NCBI GenBank assembly: GCA_001871075.1
Contig: MNUP01000091.1
Location: 1 to 23,648, forward strand
DNA: 23,648 bases
From: Candidatus Desantisbacteria bacterium CG1_02_49_89
GTDB lineage: Bacteria > Desantisbacteria > UBA1551
Direction: 5' to 3'
Every line of letters starts with the position of its first letter. Positions within the stretch are counted from its first letter, which is position 1. The notes below the pieces were generated by a model. It saw nothing but the letters and a program-made list of their open reading frames with translations, was not told the DNA's origin and made no database searches. This document shows positions 6,709 through 14,622 of this stretch, piece by piece. Made by a program: the position numbers and the translations under genes.

Positions 6709-6981
6709 TTAACCGGCCCTCGTGAACAACATACAATGACATTGCCCGTCCTTTTCGATCTCGTCCCTGTGGTATATGCAGGGGCATATGATGGTTTTAT
6801 CCTTTTCCGTGTCACCGGTGCGTATCCTGCAAGGGCAGTAGATCTCCCCGTGCTTCTCCTTGTTCCTGAGCAGGCCCTGGAGGATCCTTTCCGCGATTTT
6901 TTCGTCCGGGTTGAGCCTGAACCCGTTTTCCGCCGCGTATTTCTCCATCTTCTTTTTCAGCTCTTCCTTCTCGTTTTCCAT
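6709..6981 (-). CDS. Ferredoxin:thioredoxin reductase catalytic-subunit-like protein
   Basis: This 90-aa protein has the FTR beta signature of six cysteines in three pairs: C49-P-C51, C66-P-C68 and C81-H-C83. In the known family these hold a [4Fe-4S] cluster next to a redox-active disulfide that passes electrons from ferredoxin to thioredoxin. The N-terminal 40 residues are helical and charged. A variable FTR alpha subunit is not seen, as is usual outside cyanobacteria and plants. It is the first gene after a near-consensus promoter and probably leads the transcript that continues into the nrdG-like gene, hypA and hypF. A redox role for an oxygen-sensitive enzyme set is an inference. Confidence 0.9.
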   Translation of the reverse strand: MENEKEELKKKMEKYAAENGFRLNPDEKIAERILQGLLRNKEKHGEIYCPCRIRTGDTEKDKTIICPCIYHRDEIEKDGQCHCMLFTRAG

Positions 6982-6999
6982 CTCTGCCTCTCTTTATGC

Positions 7000-7027
7000 T
7001 GACAACTCTCAACTGACAACCGACAAC
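7000..7027. repeat. 7-bp array (TGACAAC)x4 in the FTR leader
   Basis: TGACAAC, TCTCAAC, TGACAAC, CGACAAC lie between the promoter at 7038-7066 and the FTR start codon, so the array is transcribed in the 5' leader. Confidence 0.85.
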
Positions 7028-7037
7028 TTTCTTAAAC

Positions 7038-7066
7038 ATTGTATCACAAAACCGCTGGTTTGTCAA
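7038..7066 (-). promoter_or_regulatory. Near-consensus promoter for the FTR-nrdG-hypA-hypF group
   Basis: TTGACA (7061-7066), a 17-base spacer and TACAAT (7038-7043) on the minus strand. The leader to the FTR start is about 50 bases and includes a heptamer array. It faces away from the plus-strand promoter at 7125-7153. Confidence 0.8.
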
Positions 7067-7124
7067 AGAAAATAAGGCACAAACCCTGTCTCGCTTTTAT
7101 ATCAATATAAATATAGCAGAAATA

Positions 7125-7153
7125 TTGACAAAATTGGTAAAATATGATAGACT
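7125..7153 (+). promoter_or_regulatory. Promoter for the plus-strand radical SAM gene
   Basis: TTGACA (7125-7130), 17 bases, then TAGACT (7148-7153) preceded by TGA at 7145-7147, which makes an extended -10 box. AAAGGA lies about a dozen bases before the ATG at 7190. Confidence 0.65.
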
Positions 7154-7189
7154 ATTTTATATATTAGCACTGAAAGGAAAAGCAGAAAA

Positions 7190-8590
7190 ATGCCGATTAG
7201 CGATATACTGAAAAAATGGGCTGTCAGCAGGCTGGCAAAGCAGCTTCCTTATGCTTCCAAGGATAACCTTGTAAAACTGGCCGGGATGGTCGAGAAAATG
7301 GCCATCCTGCCTGAAGACAAGGAAAGAGCAAGGGTGGTAGGTGAAAAATTCAAGGCTGAGCACCCCAGCCTTATATACGCGAAAGAAATACTGGGAAGGC
7401 TTAACCCTAAATGCAGGGACAAATTCTCCGTGAACCTGGTGGTCAACCACCTTGCGATCGGTAACGGGATCAGGAAAAAATTCGCGGAAAAGAACGGTTT
7501 CCTCCCGCCCTCAACGATACTCATAAGCCCTTCCATGAAATGCAACCTTAGATGCCAGGGATGTTACGCCGCGGACTACGAAAAAGAAACGGACATGGAA
7601 CCCTCCGTCCTCGACAAGATCGTGAAAGAAGGAAAGGAAATGGGCACCTTTTTCTACACCATACTCGGCGGAGAGCCCTTCATTTATCCCCACCTGCTTG
7701 ATTTCATCGCGCGCCATCCAGATTGTTACTTCCAGATATTCACGAACGGCACCCTTCTTGACAGCGAAAAAATAAACAGGCTCGTAAAGATCGGCAACGC
7801 GGCCCTGATGTTCAGCCTTGAAGGATTTGAAAAAGAAACAAATGAAAGGCGCGCGCCCGGAGTATACGGCAAGGTAATGGATGCGATGGAACACGCGAGG
7901 GAAGCGGGCCTGCTTTTCGGATATTCCTGTTACGTGACTAAAAATAACGTAGAGCAGATCGTCAGCGACGAATTCATTGACCTGATGATACAGAAAGGCG
8001 CGCTTATCGGTTGGTATTTCCTTTGCATGCCCGTAGGCAAAAAGCCCTCGGTGGAATTTATGCCTACCCCCCAGCAGAGGCTTTACCTTAAAATGCGCAG
8101 GGACCACATAAGGAACGCTAAGCCGATCTTTATAGTTGATTTCTGGAACGACGCTCCCTATGTAAGGGGGTGCATTGCAGGCAGGCAGTTCATACACGTA
8201 AACTCGCGCGGGGACATAGAACCCTGCATATTTATACACTTCGCCACGCACAACATAAAGAACTCATCGATCAGCGAGGCGCTCAAATCCCCGTTTTTCA
8301 GGGCGCTCAAAGACCGCCAGCCTTACGACGATAACCTGTATCTGCCCTGCACCATCATTGATAACCCGGAGGTCTTAAGGGAAACAGTCGAAAGAACAAA
8401 TCCCTATCCCACGCACCAGGGCGCGTCCACCCTCATCAACGACCCCGAGATACGCGGTCACCTGGACAGCTACGCCAGAGAGGTCCGGAGCTTATACAAT
8501 AAAGTGTGGGAAGAAGATATCAAGAGAGGCGACTGGAAGCTCGCGAGGAAGCACACCGCGGAAAAAAGGATGGGCATAAGAAAGGAATAA
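7190..8590 (+). CDS. Radical SAM protein with SPASM-like C-terminus, substrate unknown
   Basis: The protein is 466 aa. An N-terminal helical region of about 105 residues precedes a radical SAM core with C118-x3-C122-x2-C125 (KCNLRCQGCYA) and a GGEPF motif. The C-terminal third contains RGCIAGRQFIHVNSRGDIEPC, like an auxiliary-cluster (SPASM-type) region, and a further cysteine in LPCTIID. Such proteins often modify peptides or act in cofactor maturation. No small precursor-peptide gene is visible beside it, so the substrate is not known. It is the only clear plus-strand gene of the window and ends 5 bp from the convergent def stop codon. It has its own promoter and carries no tandem repeat. 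Confidence 0.9.
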   Translation: MPISDILKKWAVSRLAKQLPYASKDNLVKLAGMVEKMAILPEDKERARVVGEKFKAEHPSLIYAKEILGRLNPKCRDKFSVNLVVNHLAIGNGIRKKFAEKNGFLPPSTILISPSMKCNLRCQGCYAADYEKETDMEPSVLDKIVKEGKEMGTFFYTILGGEPFIYPHLLDFIARHPDCYFQIFTNGTLLDSEKINRLVKIGNAALMFSLEGFEKETNERRAPGVYGKVMDAMEHAREAGLLFGYSCYVTKNNVEQIVSDEFIDLMIQKGALIGWYFLCMPVGKKPSVEFMPTPQQRLYLKMRRDHIRNAKPIFIVDFWNDAPYVRGCIAGRQFIHVNSRGDIEPCIFIHFATHNIKNSSISEALKSPFFRALKDRQPYDDNLYLPCTIIDNPEVLRETVERTNPYPTHQGASTLINDPEIRGHLDSYAREVRSLYNKVWEEDIKRGDWKLARKHTAEKRMGIRKE

Positions 8591-8595
8591 CCGCC

Positions 8596-9099
8596 CTACT
8601 TTGAGCTTTCCGTTTGTTTTTTTAGGTCCCTCAGCGCCTTTCGCATTTTTATCTTGTCAATAATACCCATGCGATCGCAAAAAAGCACGCCGTTGAGGTG
8701 ATCAATTTCATGCTGAATAATACGGGCCGCCAATTCGGCGGCTTTTATTTTTAACTTGTCCCCTTTTTCGTTAAGGGCCCCGAACTGCACTTCTCTCGAC
8801 CTTCTGATATCCGCGAATATCCCGGGAAAGCTCAGACAGCCTTCCTTCATGACTATTCTGCCCTTTCTTTTGTAGATGCACGGGTTAACTAACTTGAGCA
8901 CCTCGCTGCCCGCGAGCATTACCACGAGCCGCTTTCCGATACCCACCTGCGGAGCCGCAAGGCCAAGGCCTTTTGACGCGATCATCGCGTGGACCATATT
9001 TTCAAGGACCCTTCGGTCCTCATCGGTTATTTTCTTCAGCGGCTTGCACCGCTTCCTGAGCACGGCGCTGCCATAAGTTCTTATGCTGAAACCCGGCAT
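8596..9099 (-). CDS. def: Peptide deformylase
   Basis: Removes the N-formyl group from nascent proteins. The protein is 167 aa with all three family motifs: GLGLAAPQ (44-51), EGCLS (86-90, metal ligand Cys88) and HEIDH (130-134, metal ligands His130 and His134, catalytic Glu131). The start codon immediately follows the panD stop, so the two are cotranscribed and probably translationally coupled. The 3' end faces the radical SAM gene with a 5-bp gap. No intrinsic terminator is visible there. Confidence 0.97.
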   Translation of the reverse strand: MPGFSIRTYGSAVLRKRCKPLKKITDEDRRVLENMVHAMIASKGLGLAAPQVGIGKRLVVMLAGSEVLKLVNPCIYKRKGRIVMKEGCLSFPGIFADIRRSREVQFGALNEKGDKLKIKAAELAARIIQHEIDHLNGVLFCDRMGIIDKIKMRKALRDLKKQTESSK

Positions 9100-9465
9100 C
9101 TATTCCCCGCCCTTCTTTTTTATGATCCTGTTCCCGTGATCCACGAAAACGATCCTGGGCTTCCATTCCTTTGCCGCTTCTTCTTCAACGCCTGAAAACG
9201 AAAGCACCAGGATCTCGTCGTCCACCTCGCCCAGGTGCGCGGCAGGCCCGTTCAGGCACATCTCGCCCGAACCTTTCCTGCCTTTGATCGCGTATGTAAT
9301 AAACCTTTCGCCGTTCCGCATGTTGAGGACCCAGACCTGTTCGCCTGGCAGGATGTCCGCGGCGGCCAGAAGGTCTTCGTCTATCGCGAGGCTTCCCTCG
9401 TAATCAACCCTTGTCGCGGTAACCCTCGCCCTGTGTATTTTTGATTTTAACATTATCCTCTGCAT
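9100..9465 (-). CDS. panD: Aspartate 1-decarboxylase
   Basis: Makes beta-alanine from aspartate for pantothenate and CoA synthesis. The 121-aa protein has the family start MLKSKIHRARVTATRVDYEG and the self-cleavage site Gly24-Ser25; Ser25 would become the pyruvoyl group. The C-terminal end is slightly longer and more charged than usual. GGAGG lies five bases before the ATG. The aspartate-consuming pyr pathway lies in the same long gene cluster, but no other pantothenate gene is near. Confidence 0.96.
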   Translation of the reverse strand: MQRIMLKSKIHRARVTATRVDYEGSLAIDEDLLAAADILPGEQVWVLNMRNGERFITYAIKGRKGSGEMCLNGPAAHLGEVDDEILVLSFSGVEEEAAKEWKPRIVFVDHGNRIIKKKGGE

Positions 9466-9483
9466 AATTACCTCCGCTAAATA

Positions 9484-9565
9484 CGATTACGGTGATTTTT
9501 AGATAATGATTACGGTGATTATTAAAAGGTATTAATCACTGTAATCTATTTTGAAATCACTGAAA
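9484..9565. repeat. GATTACGGTGATT repeats between panD and the ASKHA gene
   Basis: GATTACGGTGATT occurs twice, followed by an inverted relative (AATCACTGTAAT) and ATCACTGAAATC. The same word occurs at 16537-16573 before pyrE. The copies can pair with one another, but no T-run terminator follows. Confidence 0.8.
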
Positions 9566-11212
9566 TCATTTTCTAAAGAACATCGAGGAAGCGAATTCGT
9601 TCTGGAAATCAGCGCTGCTGGAAAGCTCCACGTATTCGCACCATCTTGCTATCTCGCCGGCTTTCCGCCGCTGTTCTTCAGAGAGGAGCGCGATCTTGGC
9701 CCCTGATGAAGCCGCGTTTCCTATGAACTTTATTTTTTCCAGGGGGATGTCCGGAAGCAGCCCTATCTCCCTCGCGTTCTCCCTCCTGATATAATTGCCG
9801 AATGCCCCAGCAAGCAGCACCTCGTCTATGTCTTTGTCCGTGATGCCCAGTTCCTTTTCCAGTATCTTTATGCCGGACGATATCGCGCCTTTCGCGAGCT
9901 GCAGCTCCCTTAGATCCCTCTGGATTATGTCCACGGATCTGTTGGTTTCGGGATTGCCCGCGAGCGTAAAAACCCTGCCTCCGTTTTTTTCGGTTACCCT
10001 TTCCGCTATCGCGGACTTTGTGCCGGCGGGTATCTCTGAACGGGCAAGCATCCTTCCTGTTTCGTCAAGTATTCCCGCTCTCAGCATTTCCGCGGCCGCG
10101 TCAAGCAGGCCTGAACCGCATATCCCCGCTGGCGCGAGGTTATCGATCACGTTCACGTTCACGTCGTCGTTGAAAACAACCTTCTCGATCGCCCCGCCTG
10201 TGCCCCTCATCCCGCAGCTTATCCTTGCGCCTTCAAAAGCCGGGCCTGCTGCCGTGGAGGCGCACACGAGCCTGTCTTCGTTGCCCAGAACTATCTCGCC
10301 GTTTGTGCCTATGTCCACCGCGAGCCTTATTGATTTTCCCCTGTACAGACGGGCGGCAAGTATCACCGCGACCGTGTCCCCGCCGACAAACCCCGCGATG
10401 CTGGGAAAAACAAAAACTTTTCCTCCGGGATTTATTGTAAGTCCGGCCTTCTCAGCGTCTATTTCCACGCTCTCTTTAACAAACGGCGTAAAAGGGACAA
10501 AACCCAGGCTCCTGGGCGACACGTTCAGGAATATATGCTGCATCGTGGAATTACCCGCAACCGTCACCCTGTAAATATTTACCCTGTTTATGCCCGCGGA
10601 CCGCGCCAGTTCCCCTATGATGCTGTTGAATTCTTCAATGATGCGCCCGTGAAGGTCTTCCAGCCCGTTCTCGCTCTGAATTGAATGGTGGATGCGGGAT
10701 ATCACATCGTCGCCGTATACGACCTGCGGGTTCATACGCGCGCATACCGCTATATCCTGCCCGGTGTTGAGGTCCATCAGCGTCCCCACAACGGTAGTCG
10801 TACCCAGGTCGAAAGCCACGCCGTAGTCCGCGGCAGAAGCACTGCCTTTTTTTCGGGCCCCTTGGCTTACTTCCCTGCCCGCGGAAAGCACGTCGGAGGT
10901 AAGTATCCTCTGGGCGGAAAACCTCGAGGAGGATGGCACTTCTATCACCATACCGGAACTGACCCTTGTCTGGCAGGCAAGCCGGACGCCGCGGCGCAGG
11001 TCTTCCTTACTGACAAGTTTCTCTTCTGTGGGATTCGGGCTTGTCTTTCCCCTGTGAACTATGACCCTGCATTTGCCGCAGGTACCCTCGCTTCCGCAGG
11101 GCGATTCTATTATTATCCCCGCTTCGCAGGCGGCTTCATACAGGGACGTGCCAGGGAGGACGTAAACACCTCTGCCTTCCGGCTGAAAAGTCACTTTTAT
11201 GCGCTTTTCCAT
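9566..11212 (-). CDS. 2Fe-2S ferredoxin/ASKHA-domain corrinoid-activator-like protein
   Basis: The protein is 548 aa. The N-terminal ferredoxin domain has C39-x5-C45-x2-C48 and C80, a plant-type [2Fe-2S] pattern. After a linker, the C-terminal part is an ASKHA-type ATPase domain (DUF4445) with AFDLGTTTVVG, LAVDIGTNGEIVLG and LAGAFGNYI. This is the layout of RACo/RamA-like reductive activators, which use ATP to reduce the cobalt of corrinoid proteins. No corrinoid methyltransferase is in the window, so the partner is elsewhere or unknown. Its neighbour upstream is the Gfo/Idh oxidoreductase. An 87-bp gap filled with repeats separates them. Confidence 0.9.
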   Translation of the reverse strand: MEKRIKVTFQPEGRGVYVLPGTSLYEAACEAGIIIESPCGSEGTCGKCRVIVHRGKTSPNPTEEKLVSKEDLRRGVRLACQTRVSSGMVIEVPSSSRFSAQRILTSDVLSAGREVSQGARKKGSASAADYGVAFDLGTTTVVGTLMDLNTGQDIAVCARMNPQVVYGDDVISRIHHSIQSENGLEDLHGRIIEEFNSIIGELARSAGINRVNIYRVTVAGNSTMQHIFLNVSPRSLGFVPFTPFVKESVEIDAEKAGLTINPGGKVFVFPSIAGFVGGDTVAVILAARLYRGKSIRLAVDIGTNGEIVLGNEDRLVCASTAAGPAFEGARISCGMRGTGGAIEKVVFNDDVNVNVIDNLAPAGICGSGLLDAAAEMLRAGILDETGRMLARSEIPAGTKSAIAERVTEKNGGRVFTLAGNPETNRSVDIIQRDLRELQLAKGAISSGIKILEKELGITDKDIDEVLLAGAFGNYIRRENAREIGLLPDIPLEKIKFIGNAASSGAKIALLSEEQRRKAGEIARWCEYVELSSSADFQNEFASSMFFRK

Positions 11213-11231
11213 TTTCTCGTAACCTCGTAAC

Positions 11232-11298
11232 CACGGATTAACACGGATTTACACGGATTCAACTTTTAACTTTTAACTTTTAACGTTCAACTTTCAAC
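11232..11298. repeat. Adjacent 10-bp x3 and 7-bp x5 arrays
   Basis: CACGGATTAA, CACGGATTTA, CACGGATTCA (11232-11261), then TTTTAAC x3, GTTCAAC, TTTCAAC (11264-11298). They fill the gap before the ASKHA gene completely and abut the stop region of the oxidoreductase gene. Confidence 0.9.
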
Positions 11299-11299
11299 T

Positions 11300-12295
11300 T
11301 TATTTTAAGGAAACCGGCTTGCCGGTCTTCGCGGACTGCAGGATCGCGAGCGCTATCCTCAGGGCTTCCCTGCCGTCTTCTCCCGTGACAGCGGGAGTTT
11401 TCCCGCCTGCGGCGCAACAGTCTATAAAGTGGTCTGTCTGCTTCAGGAAACCGTCCATCAAACTGCTGCTCTTGACCCTGCCTGTCTTGCCTTTTTCTTT
11501 TTCGCTTGAAATAATGAATTCTGTGTGATCCCCTTCAGGGGCTCCGAAGATCAGCGCCCCTCCCGGCCCCATTGTGTCATGAAGCCCCGAGGTGCCGCAT
11601 CCGTCGGGCAGGCCCCATGACCAGGAAAGCATCTGCACGTCGCCTGATCTAAAAGTTATCACGGCCACGCCCGAATCAAGGGCGGTCCTGTCTTTCCTGA
11701 ATTTTGTTATATTGGCGCATACCTCTTTTGCCTCGCCGAAAGTAAAGCGCGCGAAATCGTAGGAATGCACCGCACCGTCCACGAACGGGCCCCCGCCGAT
11801 CTTTTCATCCATGAACCAGGGGGCAGGTGGAGCCGAGCCTCCCGCAACATGGCGCCAGTATACCGGCCTTCCTATCGCGCCGGACTGTATTAGTTCCCTG
11901 TATTTCAGCCATTCGTCATCAAACCTTCTTACAAAACCGACCTGCAAGATCACCTTTGCTTTTTTGCTTTCCGCGATCATCTTATCGGCGTTCTCTATGC
12001 TCATACATATGGGTTTTTCGCAGAAAACGTGCTTCCCCGCTCTTGCCGCGTCAACAACGATATCCGTGTGGAAAAACGTGGGCGTGCAGCACAGTATGGC
12101 GTCCACCCCGGACTTAAGCAGCTCCCTGTGATCCTTGAAAGAATATTTCGCGCCCATCCTTGCCTTCGCGTCCGCTGCTTTCTTCTCGTCAACATCCGCG
12201 ACCGCTATAACTTCCGCTTTGTCCTTGAGCTTCGCGAGCATGTCCATGTGCAGGCCCGCTATCCCTCCGCATCCGACGATCCCGATCTTTACCAT
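11300..12295 (-). CDS. Gfo/Idh/MocA-family oxidoreductase
   Basis: The protein is 331 aa. The N-terminal Rossmann domain starts with GIVGCGGIAG (5-14), and the catalytic motif E93-K94-P95 is present. The C-terminal domain contains GGGPFVDGAVHSYD, whose Asp173 and His177 match the catalytic pair of inositol dehydrogenase-type members. It most likely oxidises or reduces a sugar or cyclitol with NAD(P). With the esterase and the isomerase-like protein upstream it forms a three-gene sugar set inserted between alr and the ASKHA gene. The substrate cannot be read from the sequence. GGAGG lies four bases before the ATG. Confidence 0.93.
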   Translation of the reverse strand: MVKIGIVGCGGIAGLHMDMLAKLKDKAEVIAVADVDEKKAADAKARMGAKYSFKDHRELLKSGVDAILCCTPTFFHTDIVVDAARAGKHVFCEKPICMSIENADKMIAESKKAKVILQVGFVRRFDDEWLKYRELIQSGAIGRPVYWRHVAGGSAPPAPWFMDEKIGGGPFVDGAVHSYDFARFTFGEAKEVCANITKFRKDRTALDSGVAVITFRSGDVQMLSWSWGLPDGCGTSGLHDTMGPGGALIFGAPEGDHTEFIISSEKEKGKTGRVKSSSLMDGFLKQTDHFIDCCAAGGKTPAVTGEDGREALRIALAILQSAKTGKPVSLK

Positions 12296-12315
12296 ATAGC
12301 CTCCATGTATGAGTT

Positions 12316-12434
12316 AAGGAGTCGGCTCGCTTTGAAGATCAGCGATCCCTGGAGTCAAGGGGTCAGCCAGCCTTCGGCTGTCTTTGGAGTCAAAATACAG
12401 TAATTTGACTCCTAGACTCCTCAACTCCCAGTCC
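12316..12434. repeat. Composite repeat, copy A, downstream of the esterase gene
   Basis: About 119 bases that align with 13445-13563 on the other side of the esterase gene. The shared core AGCCAGCCTTCGGCTGTCTT is identical and holds a small hairpin (CAGCC/GGCTG). The flanks are GAGTC/ACTCC-type short repeats. Confidence 0.85.
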
Positions 12435-12449
12435 GATGTAACATCGGAC
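12431..12449. repeat. Perfect 8-bp hairpin inside an ACTCC array
   Basis: GTCCGATGtaaCATCGGAC splits an array of ACTCC-type units, with CAACTCCCA before it and CAACTCCCAG after it. It looks like a small palindrome inserted into the repeat. Confidence 0.8.
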
Positions 12450-12466
12450 AACTCCCAGACTTTATT

Positions 12467-13426
12467 TTATAGTCCGAACTGCTTTGCCAGGCACTTGATC
12501 TTCTCCGCCTGGAACGATGCGATCACTTCGTGCTTGTTATACGGGTAAACGCGGATCTCTTTCCGGGCGCTGACCCTGTTATACGCGGCGAACACTGTTG
12601 AAGGCGGGCAGATGTCGTCCCACAGCCCGACTGACCAAACCGAACGCCCTTTTATCCCCTGCGCGAGGTTCATCCCGTCAAAGTGACTGAGCGTATCGTA
12701 TACCTTTTCAAGGTCCTCCGGGTACATTCTCAGGTAATCCGCTATCTCCAGGTAAGGATAACAGGGCGATAATTCCACGCCCCGCTGGAAATTGCACAGG
12801 TACGGTATGTCCGGCATTGCCAGAGAAACCCTGGGGTCAAGCCCTGCCGCGGCGATCGTTATACCTCCGCCCTGGCTGATCCCGGTGACTGCAACGCGTT
12901 TTTTATCCACCTCGGGGCGGCTGAACACGAAATCCAGTATCCTTACCGCGTCCGTGTAAACTCCCCTGTAGTAGTATTCGTTTTTATCCAGTATGCCCTG
13001 CGTCATCCATCCCCTGACAGACGGGTTGCTGTAACCCATCATGTTGCCTGTGGACCCGCCCTGCCCTCTTGTATCCATTACCGCGACCGCGCAGCCCATC
13101 AGCAGCCAGGACGAGTAATCCCATACCCTGCCCCTTCCGCCTGTATACCCGTGATATACCACTACCGCGGGCAGGTTCTTTTTTCCCGCGGATCCCGGGA
13201 CAAGGTACCACCCCTTTATCCTGTCTCCCCTGAAGCCCGAAAACGCAAGGTCAAAAGCCTCGATCTTCGCCCCGTAAAAATCACGGAACGGCTTAAGCTG
13301 CGGGCTGAGCGGGTGCTTCCTCGCATCAGCTATCGTTTTATTCCAGAAAGACCTGAGATCCTTCTTCGCTGTTAGCCGCGGCTTGTAAGCGCGCAGCTTT
13401 TCCAAAGGCATGTCAATGGACGCCAT
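12467..13426 (-). CDS. Acetyl-xylan esterase/cephalosporin-C deacetylase-like alpha/beta hydrolase
   Basis: The protein is 319 aa, the usual length for carbohydrate esterase family 7. Key features are YHGYTGGRGR (oxyanion region), the RGQGGSTG motif, nucleophile Ser184 in GISQGG, Asp271 in WDDICPP and His299 in YNKHE. The order and spacing agree with the known family triad. It should remove acetyl groups from xylan-derived or other acetylated sugars. No signal peptide is visible, so it acts in the cytoplasm, presumably on imported oligosaccharides. GGAGG precedes the ATG. The gene is flanked on both sides by copies of one 120-bp repeat. Confidence 0.94.
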   Translation of the reverse strand: MASIDMPLEKLRAYKPRLTAKKDLRSFWNKTIADARKHPLSPQLKPFRDFYGAKIEAFDLAFSGFRGDRIKGWYLVPGSAGKKNLPAVVVYHGYTGGRGRVWDYSSWLLMGCAVAVMDTRGQGGSTGNMMGYSNPSVRGWMTQGILDKNEYYYRGVYTDAVRILDFVFSRPEVDKKRVAVTGISQGGGITIAAAGLDPRVSLAMPDIPYLCNFQRGVELSPCYPYLEIADYLRMYPEDLEKVYDTLSHFDGMNLAQGIKGRSVWSVGLWDDICPPSTVFAAYNRVSARKEIRVYPYNKHEVIASFQAEKIKCLAKQFGL

Positions 13427-13444
13427 TCTTCCTCCGTAATAAGT

Positions 13445-13563
13445 TTAAGAGTTGGCTCGCGTTGAAAATTTGCGAACCTGGGAGTTGTGGAGTTAGCCAG
13501 CCTTCGGCTGTCTTGGGAGTAAAATAGAAAGAATTTGCTCCTAAACCCCTTAACTCCCAGTCC
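13445..13563. repeat. Composite repeat, copy B, upstream of the esterase gene
   Basis: Direct-repeat partner of 12316-12434, in the same orientation and clearly diverged outside the shared 20-base core. It is followed by a CCCGCC/GGCGGG inverted repeat (13599-13624). Confidence 0.85.
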
Positions 13564-13635
13564 TGAACCCGAACAAAGTGAGTGGTCCAGCGGCAACTCC
13601 CGCCCGCCGGTATTCACGGCGGGAACCCCAAAACT

Positions 13636-14445
13636 CTATCTGCCCAGGATCTTGTCGATCGAAAGGGAAATGTGGTACAGGATGGTATCCGAATGGAACC
13701 TGTAAGGGCCGAATTCAGCTGTCAGGTAGTCATTGTATCCGATCTCATTTAACGCCTGAACGACTCCGGGCCAGTTTACGTTCCCCTCAAGTAAATTCAC
13801 AAATCCCGTGATGTTCCCGGTGCTTGTATTGAAATCCTTTAAATGGATCTTCTTTATTTTTTTGCCCAGTATCCTTATCCACTGCTCGGGAAACCCGTTC
13901 ACGAGCACGTTGCCCGTATCGAAGTATGCCTGGATATAGGGCTTGTTGATCTCTTCTATAAACCCCTTCATCTCCAGAGGGCTCAACAGGAATTTATTCC
14001 AGACATTTTCCGCGCCGATAAAAACCTTGCATGCCTCTGCCGCGGGAGCAAGTTCCAGCATTGCCTGCTTTGCCCTTTCATAAACCACATCATACGGAGT
14101 ATCTTCTGAAACTACTCCAGGGACGACCAGGACCGTATCAGCCCCAAGCCAGGAAGTCACTTCCAGAGCCTTTTTTACGTAGTCTATTGCCTTTTTCCTC
14201 TCGTCCGGGTTGTTGCTTGTAAGCGGGGGCCATCCCGCGCAGACGCTGCAGACCTTTATCCCCGACTCTTTTGCCAGAGAGGTTATTTTTTCCGCGTCAC
14301 CCTTCGCGGTCTTGAGATTTACGTCCGCGCCTTCACCCGCGAAATTGATCTCCACCCCGTCAAAACCCGCCTTCTTCGCCAGAGCGAAACAATCCTTTAT
14401 GCCCATACCACCCGGAAAAATACATTTGTTTACAGCTTTCTTCAT
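13636..14445 (-). CDS. Sugar phosphate isomerase/epimerase-like TIM-barrel protein
   Basis: The protein is 269 aa from the ATG at 14445, chosen because AGGAGG lies six bases upstream; the ATG at 14469 adds eight basic residues and lacks such a site. It belongs to the AP-endonuclease-2-like TIM-barrel superfamily. Likely metal ligands are the Glu of VEINF, the Glu of IGAENVWN, the Asp and His of YFDTGN and IHLKDF, and the Glu of TAEFGP. The family includes xylose-isomerase-like epimerases, so an aldose or keto-sugar is the probable substrate. The neighbouring esterase and oxidoreductase suggest a shared sugar pathway. Confidence 0.9.
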   Translation of the reverse strand: MKKAVNKCIFPGGMGIKDCFALAKKAGFDGVEINFAGEGADVNLKTAKGDAEKITSLAKESGIKVCSVCAGWPPLTSNNPDERKKAIDYVKKALEVTSWLGADTVLVVPGVVSEDTPYDVVYERAKQAMLELAPAAEACKVFIGAENVWNKFLLSPLEMKGFIEEINKPYIQAYFDTGNVLVNGFPEQWIRILGKKIKKIHLKDFNTSTGNITGFVNLLEGNVNWPGVVQALNEIGYNDYLTAEFGPYRFHSDTILYHISLSIDKILGR

Positions 14446-14476
14446 CCTATTCCTCCTTCTTTTAACCACGAATTAA

Positions 14477-14545
14477 CCCCTGCGGGTTTCTACGAAACCA
14501 TAACGCTGGGGCCTGCGAACCAGAGCCATGTTGATGGTTCTCCGG
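14477..14545. other. Fold-back element, copy 1
   Basis: Plus-strand reading: outer stem CCCCTGCG/CGCTGGGG (one T-T mismatch), inner stem GGTTTC/GAAACC with loop TAC, and a 4-base 3' bulge ATAA. A 5-base linker leads to a second hairpin GAACCA/TGGTTC with a 12-base loop. Copy 2 has the same layout with different stem bases. Confidence 0.75.
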
Positions 14546-14554
14546 CACGAATTT

Positions 14555-14622
14555 CCCCCTGCAGCTGCTACGCAGCTCAATGCAGGGACCTTCGGGTCAG
14601 AACCGAGTCGATGACCCTATGG
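14555..14622. other. Fold-back element, copy 2
   Basis: Outer stem CCCTGC/GCAGGG, inner stem AGCTGC/GCAGCT with loop TAC, and a 4-base bulge CAAT. A 6-base linker leads to a second hairpin GGGTCA/TGACCC with a 12-base loop. Loop sequences agree with copy 1 at most positions (GA-CC--GT-GA), whereas the stems differ in a compensating way. Confidence 0.75.

Noticed and set aside
7511-8251. 246-codon minus-strand frame opposite the radical SAM gene
   Set aside because: The plus-strand frame carries the cysteine and GGEP motifs; this one has no recognisable feature.
9795-10574. 259-codon plus-strand frame opposite the ASKHA gene
   Set aside because: Serine- and proline-rich shadow of a well-supported gene with clear domain motifs on the other strand.
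11300-11340. Terminator hairpin formed by CCGGCTTGCCGG at the end of the oxidoreductase gene
   Set aside because: The bases encode the C-terminal residues of the protein and no T-run follows on the minus strand.
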